This document shows positions 33,562 to 46,351 of a stretch of 64,000 nucleotides of DNA, one piece after another; position 1 is the first letter of the stretch, and each line of letters starts with the position of its first letter. The stretch is taken from assembly GCA_022432975.1 (NCBI GenBank), contig CM039509.1, positions 27,049,011 through 27,113,010 on the forward strand, given 5' to 3'. Origin of the DNA: Begonia masoniana. Taxonomy: Eukaryota; Streptophyta; Magnoliopsida; Cucurbitales; Begoniaceae. The translations under genes and the position numbers were made by a program. The notes beneath the pieces are model-generated. The model saw only the letters and a list, made by a program, of their open reading frames with translations, was not told where the DNA came from and did not search any database.

Positions 33562-36353
33562 ATAATGTCTCCAAATTTAAGTGCAAATACCACAGCAGCT
33601 AATTCTAAGTCATGTGTAGGGTAATTCTTCTCATGAGTTTTCAACTGTCTGGAAGCATAGGCTATCACTTTTCCTTCTTGCATCAAGACACAGCCAAGAC
33701 CAATCTTGGATGCATCACAATAAATACTAAATTTACCATTCTCAGCAGGAAGGGTCAGGATTGGAGTATTGGTCAGTTTCTGTTTCAAGGCTTGGAAACT
33801 ATGCTCACATTCATCGGTCCATAAGTACTTCACATTTTTTCTTGTTAACTTAGTAAGAGGTGTAGCAATCTTTGAAAATCCTTCAATGAACTTTCTATAA
33901 TACCCTGCTAATCCAAGAAAACTTCTAATATCAGTAGCATTCTTCGGTTGGGGCCATTCCTGAACTGCTTGAACCTTGGCTGGATCGACCGATATTCCAT
34001 CTCCAGAGATCACATGACCCAGAAAGTGAACTCTATCCAACCAAAACTCACACTTGGAGAACTTAGCATAAAGCTGGTGCTGCTTAAGCACTCCTAACAC
34101 CAAATTCAAGTGCCTAGCATGATCCTCCTTAGTTCTAGAATAGATCAGAATGTCGTCTATGAATACAATAACAAACTTGTCCAAATACTCGTGAAACACC
34201 CTATTCATAAGGTCCATGAATGCTGCTGGTGCATTTGTCAAACCAAAAGACATAACCAAAAACTCATAATGCCCATACCTTGTGCGAAAGGCAGTCTTTG
34301 GGATATCTTCAGATTTAACCTTCAACTGATAATAACCAGACCTTAAGTCAATCTTAGAGAAAACTCTTGCACCATTGAGCTGGTCAAATAAATCATCAAT
34401 CCTAGGCAGGGGATACTTGTTTTTGATGGTCAGCTTGTTTAATTCTCTATAGTCTATGCACATACGCATCGATCCATCTTTCTTCTTGACAAAGAGGACA
34501 GGTGCACCCCACGGTGAGAAGCTAGGGCGTATGAATCCCTTCTCCAACAAGTCCTCCAACTGTTTCTTTAACTCCTTAAGTTCTGTTGGTGCTAGTCTAT
34601 ATGGATTTTTAGACACAGGTTCTGCTCCAGGGTAGACATCTACAACAAACTCAATTTCTCTATCCGGTGGCAAACCGGGAAGGTCATCCAGAAACACTTC
34701 TGGAAAGTCTTGGACAGCAAGGATATTTTGAGGAGTTGCCTTACCTACAAGTTGTGTATCTAGAACACATGCCAAGAAGCACAAGTACTCCTTGCATGGT
34801 GAAGGTCTAAAATTTAAAGAAGTCATAACAGACATTTCCTTACTCTTCTCTGAAGCTTGGAAGGTATGTTTCAAACCACCAGGGGGTTGGAAACTAACTA
34901 TCCCAGTCCTACAATCAATTATGGCGTGGTGTTTGGACAACCAATCCATTCCTAAGATTACATCAAATCCCATTATATCCATAACAATTAAATCAGCAGA
35001 TAGATTTTTGTCCCCTACTAATACCATGCAATCATGCAACACTTGGTTGGAATGTAAATGTTCACCAGAGGGTAAAGCAACATTGAATACATGCCTAGAA
35101 GGTGTGGATTGTACTTCTAATTTATCAGCAAAAGCAGACGCAACAAAAGAATGGGTTGCTCCTGAATCTAGCAAGGTAAAAGCAGGCATAGAATTAACCA
35201 ATATAGTACCTGACACAACAGCGGGCTGGTCCTCTTCGCCCGACTCCATCATGGAAAATATTCTCGGTTTTATCTTAGCAGGGCCACTCTTCAACGTTGG
35301 GCAGTCTCTGATGACGTGGCCAGTCTTATTACAGTTGAAACATCGAAGGACCCTGGGCTTCGGGAAATCCTTAAACGAATGCCCAAACTCCTCACAGTTA
35401 TAACACTTACCAGTCCCAAACTTACACTCGCCCGGGTGGCTCTTCATACATTTCATGCACTGAGGAAACTTCTTGGTGTCCGGTACCTTCTTTCCAGAAC
35501 CTTGGCCACTCTGACCATCAGCGGGTCTCTTTATTCCCCTCTGTTGGTGGGGCTGGAAGAACTTTCGCGGGGCTTCCTTTGGTCCAGCACACTTCATTTC
35601 AGCTTCTTCTGCCTCCAATGCAGTAGACACTACTTCGCTGAATGACAAGCCTTTAATGCCTGAGTACTTCACTCCTCTGTAAATCTCTGGCTTTAGACCT
35701 TGCAGGTATTGAAACACTTTATCCTCATTTCTATGGACGAGGTATCCAGCAAACCTTGACAGAGACTCGAATTGCCTATTGTACTCTGCCACAGACCCAG
35801 TCTGCTTCAAGCTCAAAAACTCAGCCTTCTTTGCGTTCTGGACAGTGGTGCTAAAATATTTCTCATAGAAGACTTCCTTGAATTGCGACCAGGACATGGT
35901 TGCAATATCGGTGGTGATCTCCAGCGACTCCCACCAAAGTTGTGCATCCCCTGCTAGATGAAACGTTGCCAAAATGACCTTCTCCCTTTCCCCAACATTG
36001 GCACACCTGAACATGCTCTCTATCTTTCGAAGCCATTCCTCAGCAACAATCGGGTTAGATGACTTTCCATCAAATGTGGGCGGTTGCAGCCTACGAAATC
36101 TATCCCCTGAATGCTCATTGACGTGACCTGAATTGGCACTTCCTTGTGTTTCCCGACTCAATAACACACCTAACTGGTCAGATTGCTGTCGCACAATATC
36201 TGTCTGCTGACGCATCAACTCCGTCAGCTGTCTAATTACACTTGAATCTTCTTCATTCCTCAAGTTTGGCATCTCCCTAGGTACTCTTGGTCTCCCTGGT
36301 CGTCTAGCCATTTGTCTAAGGTTCTGCACAAAGTTATCTATACTCATAAACAT
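33516..36353 (-). pseudogene. Element 2 gag, protease, reverse transcriptase and part of RNase H
   Basis: 945 codons. Gag domain (about 85-250) with FYEKYF; two zinc knuckles, the first with its last Cys replaced by Phe (about 317-330), the second intact ([14 protein letters not shown], about 338-351); aspartic protease [10 protein letters not shown] (about 394-403); reverse transcriptase with [10 protein letters not shown]; RNase H start [10 protein letters not shown]. It ends out of frame within RNase H. The ATG at 36353 follows the leader; a second ATG in the local context (ARRPGRP region) could also serve. About 60-65% similar by eye to element 1. Confidence 0.93.
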
Positions 36354-36451
36354 CTTATAACTGAAGCTAACATAAACACTTACAGTTGTTGGAGTACTTT
36401 CATGCGACGGTTGGCACTGATGAGTAATCTTTTGAACGGTTTAACTGAATG

Positions 36452-36463
36452 TCTCTGATACCA
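36452..36463 (-). other. Primer binding site, initiator tRNA-Met (element 2)
   Basis: On minus TGGTATCAGAGA, three bases inside the 5' LTR end. Confidence 0.93.
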
Positions 36464-36466
36464 TAC

Positions 36467-39214
36467 TGTAACGCCCCGAGTTATCTGAACCCGGTTCGCT
36501 ACTCATTACTTGACCATGACTAAGAAATTTCGAATAAATTTAAAACTTCATTCGACATACAAAATTTGACGTTTACTAAACGTTTCAAACATTTGAAAAC
36601 TTTGCAGCGGAAAAATTATTTAAGACTACAATGGGATTAAACTAGCGGTGAAAATAGTGTTGGAAAGATTAATGGAAATATTTCAAGTGTCCGGTCAAAA
36701 GAATTAAGGTTTTAAGTGATGGACTACTCAAGGAATTACAAAAGTCGAATTCTCTGCCGACGACAAAGTCAACAGAAGAAGCAGAAGTAGAAAACCAAAG
36801 GCTTCTGCCGATGACGTCTACACGACTTCACCCACAACTTCATCTGCCGAAGAAGTCGTGAGAACTTCATACACCACTTCATCTGCCGATGAAGTCAACA
36901 TAACTTCATCTGCCGATGAGTCAGCGCAATTTCATCTCTCATAGATAAACACACGACATCTTCCGATAACAACAATATGACATCCTTCCGATAGAATTAC
37001 GACAAAACAGATTACTCTACATCTTCCGATTCACTAAACGACAAAACAGATTACTCTACATCTTCCGATTCACTAAACGACAAAACAGATTACTCTACAT
37101 CTTCCGATTCACTAAACGACAAAACAGATTACTCTACATCTTCCGATTCACTAAACGACAAAACAGATTACTCTACATCTTCCGATTCACTAAACGACAA
37201 AACAGATTACTCTACATCTTCCGATTCACTAAACGACAAAACAGATTACTCTACATCTTCCGATTCACTAAACGACAAAACAGATTACTCTACATCTTCC
37301 GATTCACTAAACGACAAAACAGATTACTCTACATCTTCCGATTCACTAAACGACAAAACAGATTACTCTACATCTTCCGATTCACTAAACGACAAAACAG
37401 ATTACTCTACATCTTCCGATTCACTAAACGACAAAACAGATTACTCTACATCTTCCGATTCACTAAACGACAAAACAGATTACTCTACATCTTCCGATTC
37501 ACTAAACGACAAAACAGATTACTCTACATCTTCCGATTCACTAAACGACAAAACAGATTACTCTACATCTTCCGATTCACTAAACGACAAAACAGATTAC
37601 TCTACATCTTCCGATTCACTAAACGACAAAACAGATTACTCTACATCTTCCGATTCACTAAACGACAAAACAGATTACTCTACATCTTCCGATTCACTAA
37701 ACGACAAAACAGATTACTCTACATCTTCCGATTCACTAAACGACAAAACAGATTACTCTACATCTTCCGATTCACTAAACGACAAAACAGATTACTCTAC
37801 ATCTTCCGATTCACTAAACGACAAAACAGATTACTCTACATCTTCCGATTCACTAAACGACAAAACAGATTACTCTACATCTTCCGATTCACTAAACGAC
37901 AAAACAGATTACTCTACATCTTCCGATTCACTAAACGACAAAACAGATTACTCTACATCTTCCGATTCACTAAACGACAAAACAGATTACTCTACATCTC
38001 ACTAAACGACAAACAGATTACTCTACATCTTCCGAGTCACTAAACGACAAAACAGATTACTCTACATCTTCCGATTCACTAAACGACAAACAGATTACTC
38101 TACATCTTCCGATTCACTAAAACGCAAAACAGATTACTCTACATCTTCCGATTCACTAAACGACAAAACAGATTACTCTACATCTTCCGATTCACTACTC
38201 GACGACTTAATACTCTACACCTTCGATCGAATAGACTACATTTGCCGACACGTGCTTCTCACATGAATCCTTAAGGCATTTGCCGATAGACTTCCATCTT
38301 CCGACAGACTGATACACCCATCTACCGATAGACTTTCCTTCTTCCTGATAGACATCAACACGATTTCCTTCCACAAGAACGCAATAAACCTCTACACTAT
38401 CCACTGATACAAAAATTATTCAATTCCTACCAATGGACTAAACAACCTGTCTATAACCCGAGAAAGCTTCGACTATTTAACAGACTTAAAACATTTTACC
38501 AAAAATCCATTCATAACACTCCAAGTCATTGTATTGATCAAATTCAGTAAAAACATGAAAATCAGAAATTCTCGAAAACAAAGTCAAATAGCTGTAATCT
38601 CATTTACTAAAAACTTCATATACTCGATTAAATCATTATCCACTAAACCTCCACATCTGTAGACAACATGCTAAACCGCCCCATCAGTTACCATGCCGAA
38701 GCCTGAATGCTCTCCTCCAACGTCCACTATTCCTCAACACGATCAGGAGACACACCTGCTAACACTTCTTCACCTACATCACAAAACTCATCTATTAGCC
38801 TAATGCTAAGTAAGTAAAGCAGTATATGAATGAAGTAAAATGCTGAACTTATACTCTTAAATATGCAGTTTCTATTTTTCTCATCTCAGTGGCATACGCA
38901 TTCGTTCATAACATGATCTGATCCCATGGTTCCCTTGGGAGTGGGATCAATTCTCCCAATGTCTACATCCTCCTACTTAATTAAGGGGCAGATGAATTCC
39001 CTTAACACTTGATCTGATCCCATGGTTCCCTTGGGAGTGGGATCAATTCTCCCAATGTCTAAATCCCTTCATAAGTTAAGGGGTGGATTAGTTCCCTTAA
39101 TAGCTTGTCTGTCGCATACTGTTCATACCTTACCATTTCTTACATGAAATTCATTTTCGTAACTTTTAACAAAACATGATGCATGGACAATAGAAACATT
39201 CAAGCATACATAAA
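36467..39214 (-). repeat. Element 2 5' LTR, first segment (right LTR)
   Basis: Homologous to 29393-31187 with one main change: the 39-bp array has expanded (36995-38205). Small 1-bp indels relative to the left LTR cluster at 36750-38400; beyond them (38400-39214) I see essentially no differences. Cut by X2 at 39215, it resumes at 41807. Confidence 0.95.
36995..38205. repeat. 39-bp minisatellite, long allele (~31 copies)
   Basis: The same unit as 29937-30195. Most copies are identical; a few near 37990-38120 carry small deletions or a T-to-G change (TTCCGAGTCAC). The array begins mid-unit after GATAGAATTACGAC, so its left junction also differs from the partner LTR. Confidence 0.97.
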
Positions 39215-41806
39215 TGTAACGACCCTAATGCTGTACCCGTAATTACCGTGTAAATTTTTCATTTTTCTTTTTCTTTTTTATCATAATACCTTTAATTAAA
39301 CTCTAGGCGGAACCTAAACCGAAATCGAAACCAGAATCGAAATCGGAATTGAAACCTAACTTAAAAACAACTTAAAACTATTTAAATAAAACAATTAAAA
39401 ACTATTAAATGAATTAAATAAACTTTAATAAAAGTGGGAGGGCAAAACCGTCCCTGCTGAACAAAAGAAGAGGCAGCGACCGATCTCTGCAAATTGCAGA
39501 GATCGATCGCTGCATGCTATAATCTTTGCAGCGATCGATCTCTGCAATTTGCAGAGACCGATCGCTGTATGCTGTTTGCATTGCAGCGATCGATCTCTGC
39601 AATTTGCAGAGACCGATCGCTGCATGCTGCATGCAGCAACCTGGGCGGCGATCGATCTCTGCTCTTCAGCAGAGATCGATCGCTGCACACTATGCAGCGA
39701 TCCTTCCTGCTTTTCCCCTCTGTTCTGTTTTTCCCACTAAGTGCTCTCTGGAATCTGAACTTCCAGAGAGCAAAACAGCGCTTTTCATTTCCATCCCATA
39801 TGCTCTCTGGAATCCGATTCCAGAGGGCAACACTTCATCAAATAACATTCTGGAAATCGACTTCTATATCTATTCATCGACCACTAATTACGCAATTCAG
39901 ACTTACAATAACACGATACTCTAATTGCGATAAAACTTTCTAAAAACGAACGGCGTGGATAGCTCAAAAACTCGAGCATATCCGTACCAAACCTAAAACA
40001 GTTCAAATACAGTTTATTAAATCCTTTAAGACACTATACACCAAACAGTTCCAGAATTTCAAAACAAACTAAACATCCTAAGATATCTATACAAGTCACA
40101 ACCCAAAATATCCCAAAAAGACCCTCAAAACCTATACATACGTCCCCACGGGTCAGGTGAGCCTCGACTGCGCCAGCACACCCACGCGAGCCGTCCTCCG
40201 TCAACTGCGTCACTCCTCAGGTGGAGGGATCTCGTCCTCACCTACACCATACAGACACCTATGAGATAAAAATCTCAGCAAGCTCTACGTAAGTGCAATG
40301 CGTGCTATGCGTATGCAATACAGAAAACATGCAGATACAGATACAGATTCAGATTACAGATTCAGATTCTTTACGTCACAGACAGATTATCACTGAGGTC
40401 TACCAAGCCTCTCCGTGACCAGATAACAGATTACGTAGATTCTTTTCGTTGGTTCATTTTACTTTTTGATTAGGTCGCAGACAGATTGTCACCGAGGTCT
40501 AAACCCACCTCGCCGTGACCAGATAACAGATTACGTAGATTAATTAGGTCCATTACTTTGCTTAAAAACACGTACAGAATGATGCATGAACAATTCATAT
40601 CAGACAGTAATCATATAGACAAAGCATACCTTCCAAAACTCCACAATCAACCTATACACATATAGACAGAATATACCATCAAAACTCAACAATCAACCTA
40701 TACACATATAACTTAACTACCCAACCAAAGCGATTAAACAAAACATCACCAAGTTCCTCGAGAAGACCACGACGTACGGTGTAGGCCAATCGGCCAGAAA
40801 AGATCACGAGAACTTACCTTGAGCGCGCCGAATTACAAGCTTTGACCACGAGAGTTGCGTGTCTGAATAAAACATGATATTCGCCGTTATAATCAATTTA
40901 AGCCATAAATGTCTAAATTACAAAATCCTTAACTAACGAATTCTCCTAAATTCTCCACTTAGCTATTTAGAGCATTTCGAACGTTAATTAAAGCTTTATA
41001 ATCCAAAATCTCTAGTTACGAGTTTTTCCTAAAAACCGACATTTTATCAATTTATAACTTTTTCGCAAATTGATTTCTTTTCGTCCAATAACGTCCAATA
41101 CGTTCAATCTATACTTAATCACGGCTAACCTATTAATTACGGGCCCTAAATCGCGTTTTTCGTCGAAACCCTAATTGAAACCCTAACCCTAAATCGAACC
41201 GAAAACTCGAAATAAACGCTCAGAGATTGTAGGTACATACCGAGGGTAGCGAGAGGAGAAGAAACCGTGAAGGAAACGGGTTGATCGGAGGTCGGACGGA
41301 GGTCGGAGGAGGAGAACACGCCGGCGGCCAGAGGAGGAAAATCGCCTCTGTTCGTGCGATCCAGAGAAGAAGAGAGAAAGTGAGGGAGAGAAAAGGGTAT
41401 TGTGATGTTTTATAAAATTGATTTTGTAAATTACTATTTTGCCCTTCTCACTTAATTCTATTTGTTTCGTCCTTCGTTTCGTCAATCGTCCAACTATTCG
41501 AAATCACCAAATTTCCTAATTTCGCCAATAAGTCCAATTAGTTACCAGAGATTTATCAAAACTGTCCGTTCGCAATTCGGACCTCGTTTACTATTTTTAC
41601 AATATCGTTCTTTTTATTACGAGAAAACGTAATTCTCATAAAGTTAGGGTTTGAACTCCGAAAAATCCCATAATATTCCTAAAATCCATATTAATTATTA
41701 GGATTCTAATGACGCATTCTTTTCGTAAAACGGAGTTAATCCGACATATTTACGAAAATGCCATTTCATATTAAAATAATAATATCTCGTAAAGCGGGAT
41801 ATTACA
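39215..41806 (-). mobile_element. Solo LTR X2 inside the element 2 5' LTR
   Basis: On + it runs from TGTAACGACCC to GGGATATTACA, 2592 bp, flanked by ATAAA at 39210-39214 and 41807-41811. The left LTR of element 2 has the uninterrupted site. The coding strand is minus, with the candidate intron 40242-40817. It contains the palindrome array at 39470-39710 and no internal domain. Confidence 0.96.
39470..39710. repeat. Palindromic repeat GCGATCGATCTCTGCA in X2
   Basis: Four to five units of about 60-65 bp. Each has GCAGCGATCGATCTCTGC facing GCAGAGAYCGATCGCTGC around a short AATTT loop, so each can fold into a long hairpin. Chance frames across it give Arg/Ser-rich peptides that I do not consider genes. 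CTCTGGAA/TTCCAGAG inverted repeats follow to 39830. Confidence 0.9.
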
Positions 41807-42397
41807 ATAAACCTACTGTTTTGTGATGTAGGCCCGAAGGCACAAGCAATACTTTACTTACCTGGCTCCTGGAAATCTGTCTGGTTGCTAGCTACTTCGG
41901 AGGTCTGTTCACCTAAGTTCATACAGAATATAAATCAAGGCTTCACTAAACCTTTCAAAATATCAAACAGCGGTTCGAGAAATCTAGTTAGAAACTCTAC
42001 TACCCGAGCATTCCTACTTATCGCTAAAACCCGAATCTACACTCAATCTCAGCATCCTCAAAATCCTCACATTGCAATCCTCCAGGCATTTCACCACTAT
42101 ACCACAAGAGAAATAAGGAAAAGAAACTTACCTAAGTCGAAGGAGAACCGAGCGAGGAGAATCGCCTAGAGAGCTCGGCTGCTTGAGCTGAAAAATCGAG
42201 AGTGAAATGAGCATTGACGGCTATACCTCATTTACTCTTTCCTTAAATACGTTATCCACAATATAAATTGACAATTACCCTTATGCCCTCACTTAGTTAC
42301 TCATTAACCTAATTGCTATTTCTCCCTATTTCATTCTATAAAATTCACACTTAGAAGATTAATTGGTTATTTTAATTCTAATAAACCGAGTGTTACA
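41807..42397 (-). repeat. Element 2 5' LTR, second segment
   Basis: Starts with the second ATAAA copy and continues exactly where the first segment stopped; identical by eye to 31202-31792 except CCGAG for CCGGG at the end. GGTGG follows. Confidence 0.95.
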
Positions 42398-42402
42398 GGT
42401 GG

Positions 42403-44284
42403 GCTATGGTATCTCGGTTTTCAGGGAGAAAACCGTGAGGTGTGTTGTGCATTTCGGGTTTTGCTTAGTGTAGCTTCGATTTTTGATTAGATATTGTTAA
42501 TTGAGTGTATATGTGATTGATTGGTGAAGAAATTGATGGAATTTAATGAAAAATAAAAAAGGGGGATTTTCCGGGTAAAGGGCAGTTTCGGGTTTTTGAT
42601 AAATTGACCTAGCTCCGGTTATTTGTTTTAAAATTCCTTTTGGCAGATTAAAATAGGTTATTAGAGGAGTACGTGGCCGCGGGAATCGTTCGATTCCGAT
42701 AACCAGCGCAAAAGTTATGCGCATTTGAGTTTCGGGTCAGTTTTTACCAAACCTAAATTAGTGGCCCGATTAATTAGGTTTTAGTTGGATTATATTAGAA
42801 ATAATAGTTTGAGAGTAAATTGGTGAATGTAAGCTTGATTTAATGAAGTGTGAATGTTTGTCATAGGTCGAGCCATAGGCGACGAGATGTGCCAAAACCA
42901 GTGAACTACGGACGACAGGTAAGTTATCGTGATCTTCTCTGGCCAATTGGCCTACACCGTACTTCGATTTAGCGTCGAGGATCTTAAAGGATTGTTTGTT
43001 TTATTGCTTTGGTTAGGTAGATAGGTTTATATTTGTCTTAGGTTATACTATTCGTTCTTGATGGTATGCAGGTTGGTTGTTTACTTTATGTCTATTAACT
43101 GTTCATGCATCACGTATTTCAAAAGTCATGAAAATGAATTTCCGCACGTGTTTTAAGAAAATGAAATGAACCTCTATAATTAATCTATGTAATCTGTATC
43201 TGTATCTGGTTACGCGAGGTGGGGCTCAGGCATGGCTGTAGGGTTTGTGAGCATGTACCCCCCTCCTCTAAATCGAAAGTGGTAGTCCGACCGCAGGATG
43301 TATCCTTTCCATTTAGAGGGCTGATATCTCGGTAACAATCTGTCTGCGACGTAATGAAAATGAATCTGTAATCTGAATCTGTATCTGTTTCTGTATCTGA
43401 ATCTGAGCATGTTTTCTGAATGGCATACTCACGCATGCATCTGCATTTACGAAGCTTACTGAGATTTAATTATCTCATAGATGTCTGTATGGTGTAGGTG
43501 ACATTATAGGTGACGTAGATCCAGGTGAGGATGACGTTCTTCCTTCTGATGTCTGAAGCAGTTGATGGAAGATGCTCACGGCAGTGTGCTGGCGCAGTCG
43601 ATGTTCAACCGACCCGTGGGGACGTATGTATAGATTTTGGGGTTATTGAGATGTTTTGGACTGAGAGTTGTATAGACATTTTAGGATGCTTGGTTCTGGT
43701 AGTTGATAGGTTTACTTTTGAGGTTTTAAACGTTTTGGAAACCTGTTTTTATAAACTGTTTTAGTAAAATTTTCATTGGAATCTGTTTAGTTGATTGATT
43801 GATGTTTAGATGGTTTGATTCGGGTTAGTGGATAAAATAGGTTTTGATGTTTTGATAGACTTGTTTTATAAAAGGTTTTGTTAAGGTTTTTATCTAAAGT
43901 TTAATGGAACTGCTTGGTATTTTCTTTTGAAACAGGAAGGATATGTCACACTTTTAAACGGAACTATGCAGTTCGTTTTCATGAAAATGTACTTCATTTT
44001 AATCGTGTTTAGAGTCGGTTTTGGACAGAGTTACGAGAACGTAAGAATGTTTGGAAAGTTTATGTAAAATGTATAATTGAAATGGAGATAGAAATGATAT
44101 TGTGAAGAAGTGATAAGTTGATAAATTGAGGAATGATAGAAGGTTGAGTGGTTTTATGTAAACTGTTTTTGTATGATAAATGAATTTTCTTTAAAGGTTT
44201 TCGAGGATGTTTTTTTAATTGATTTAGAGGCTTAAAAAGAAAAATTTCGTATGGGAAATTAGGAATAGTATGAGGGTCGTTACA
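42403..44284 (+). mobile_element. Element Z 3' LTR, second part
   Basis: Continues the LTR begun at 28657 and ends GAGGGTCGTTACA at 44284. It contains the candidate intron 42919-43497 with the GGCCAATTGGCCTACA hairpin and an inverted repeat (GAGATTTAATTATCTC) before the acceptor. It is followed by ACAAA, which would be one copy of Z's target duplication (the other is outside the window). Confidence 0.85.
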
Positions 44285-45673
44285 ACAAAACAATAGGTTT
44301 ATGCTTGTTTGAATGTTGTCTGTCTGTCATGTATCATGTTTTTGGAAAGAACACGAAAATGAATTTACATGTAATGACATGGTAAGACATGAACAGATTG
44401 TAATAGACCAACGGTTAAGGGAACTAATCCGCCCCTTAATCGATGAAAAAGATGTATGACTTTGGGAATTTGATCCGCTTCGCAATGGAATATAGGATCA
44501 GATCAGCTGTTAAGGGAACTAATCCGCCCTTAATCGATGAAGAGGATGTATGACTTTGAGAAACTTGATCCAACTCCCAATGGAACCGAGGGATCAGATC
44601 AGAGAAAGAATGTGAATGCAACTGAGATGTGAAAGTAGAAACTGCATAACTAGGATTTATGTTTCAGCTTATCATTTCATTATTGCTCTACTTATTTAGC
44701 ATTAGGCTAATAGATGAGTTTTGTGATGTAGGTGTAGAGGTAACTACTGGAGAATTCTCTGAATTTACTGAAGACTAGGAGCAATTGATGGAACACACCT
44801 ATGCCTCGACTTGGCAATCTGATTGGGCGGTTTAGCTAATGTCAGTAGGTGTGAAAGTCTAGTTGGCAATGGTTCAGTTTTAGTATGCTGAGAATGTTAA
44901 TGATAGCAGGAGTTTAATGTTTTTAATAATTTTGGAGCTTTTCTGATTATGAAAAAATGATTTTGTTTTAGTTATAAATTGTTATTCTGGATTTATAAAG
45001 TTGTGGATTTATGTTATTTTGAATAGCTACTGTTAAAAATTTACAAATTCTTTTAGTAGGCAGAGTTGTCCGTTTGTTTAGAGTGTTACTGTTCACCGGT
45101 GGATGTTGTCTATCAGTGGATGTAGTCTATCGATGGATGTAAAGTGTTATTGTTCACCGGTGGATGTTGTCTATCGGTAGATGTAGTCTATCGGTGGATG
45201 TAGAATGTTACTGTTTACCGGTGGATGTTGTCTATCGGTGGATGTAGTCTATCGATAGATGTGAGTAATAGTTTTTGTCATTTAGTGATCGGAAGAGATG
45301 AGTAATAGCTTTTGTCGTTTAGTTATCGGTAGACGTGAGTAATAGCTTTTGTCGTTTTGTGATCGGTGGATGTGAGTCATAGATTTTTTCGTTTTGTGAT
45401 CGGTGGATGCCTTTTGTTTCTGTTTCTATCGCAAGAACTATTCAGCGGTAGAGGTGTTCTGTTTTCTTTTGTTTTCTTTCAACCGATTGACTTTATTATT
45501 TTAATTAAATTAATAAATATTGTTTTATACAAATGAATTTCTGCTGCAAGTTTTAATGTTTTTAAGGGTCAAAATTTGACCGTTGAGTGAATATTTGAAA
45601 TTTTCTCAGAATGTCGTAGTATGGTTCAGTATTATGAGTAGCGAACTGAGTTTATATAATTCGGGGCGTTACA
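44285..45673 (+). mobile_element. E2-family LTR, right portion, + strand
   Basis: Reverse-complement homologue of the element 2 LTR: the ACAAAACARTAGGTTTATG block, the two-copy GGGAACTAATCCGCC/CTTAATC repeat (44415-44600), TTAGCATTAGGCTAATAG, TGTGATGTAG|GT, a decayed 39-bp-type array (45080-45420), and the terminus TTCGGGGCGTTACA. Z is inserted in it; the left portion is outside the window. The following CATAACC belongs to the Athila-like pol. Confidence 0.85.
45080..45420. repeat. Low-copy, diverged ancestor-type minisatellite
   Basis: Repeats of TATCGGTGGATGTAGTC (about 8 partial units), then about four units of GAGTAATAGCTTTTGTCG with TTTAGTGATCGG. On the opposite strand the latter reads as the 39-bp unit of element 2 with many substitutions. 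Confidence 0.8.
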
Positions 45674-46351
45674 CATAACCACTAGTAGCACAAAGCAACT
45701 CGATCCATCCACTTCAAGTAACAAAGAAGACGCTCCAACACCTGAAGGCCCAACAGTTCCTATACGAGTGCCATTACCACAAGCTCTCTGATTTGAGAAG
45801 CTATCGGAAAATCAAAGTGAGATCTTTGAACACTTGTAACCTACCTCTGTTGCATGTGATCAAACAAGTACCGGCTTATGCCAATGTAATCAAGGATCTA
45901 TGCACCATGAAAACTGCATTTTTGATAGAGTAGGTCAGTGCAGTGATTGAGCAGAAAACACCACCAAAATATAAGGATCCTGGTTGTCCCACAATTTCCT
46001 GCTACATTGGGACCCAACTTTTCAGCCAAGCACTGCTGGATTTGGGAGCGAGTGTAAATCTCATGCCATATTCCATCTACTTGAAACTACGGCTTGAAGA
46101 GATTAAACCCACTTCAGTAGTGTTGTAGTTGGCTGATCGGTCCATAAAAAGACCACAAGTTATCGTTGAGGATGTACTTCTACAAATTAATAAATTTTAT
46201 TATCTCGTAGACTTCATCATACTGGACACCCAATCAGTGGTTGACACAGAGTCCAAATCCCCATCATTTTAGGTAGACCTTTCCTTGCTACAACAAATGC
46301 CCTCATCAATTGTAGGAATGGTCTAATGAAGATCTCTTTCGAGAACATGAC
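45674..46351 (+). pseudogene. Athila-like Ty3/gypsy pol, protease region
   Basis: Degenerate coding sequence with recognisable blocks of Athila-type elements: LDLGASVNLMPYSIY (45943-46128 frame), then ADRSIKRPQVIVEDVLL and ILGRPFLATTNALI in neighbouring frames. Stops and frameshifts are frequent. LTR X1 interrupts it just after the FENMT codons. Downstream parts of the same pol lie at 58219 and 61245. Confidence 0.82.

Larger units (their letters stand above)
29393..42397 (-). mobile_element. Element 2: Ty3/gypsy (Tekay/Del-like) retrotransposon, minus strand, with nested solo LTR
   Basis: Complete structure on the minus strand: 5' LTR at 36467-42397 (interrupted by X2), primer site 36452-36463, gag-pol in two overlapping frames (36353-31828), polypurine tract 31793-31809, 3' LTR 29393-31792, target duplication GGTGG. 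The LTRs are close to identical outside a minisatellite, which is about 4 times longer in the 5' LTR. It is inserted in the 3' LTR of Z. Confidence 0.96.

Noticed and set aside
32379..35957. Plus-strand frames of 60-203 aa across element 2
   Set aside because: Antisense shadows of the gag-pol of element 2; no independent support.
39414..39943. Arg/Ser-rich frames on both strands over the X2 palindromes
   Set aside because: Frames open on both strands over an inverted repeat; explained by the hairpin sequence.
41807..42169. Second copy of a 94-129 aa frame (also 31175-31564)
   Set aside because: Duplicated because it lies in the two LTRs of element 2, on the strand opposite to the LTR; not a gene family.
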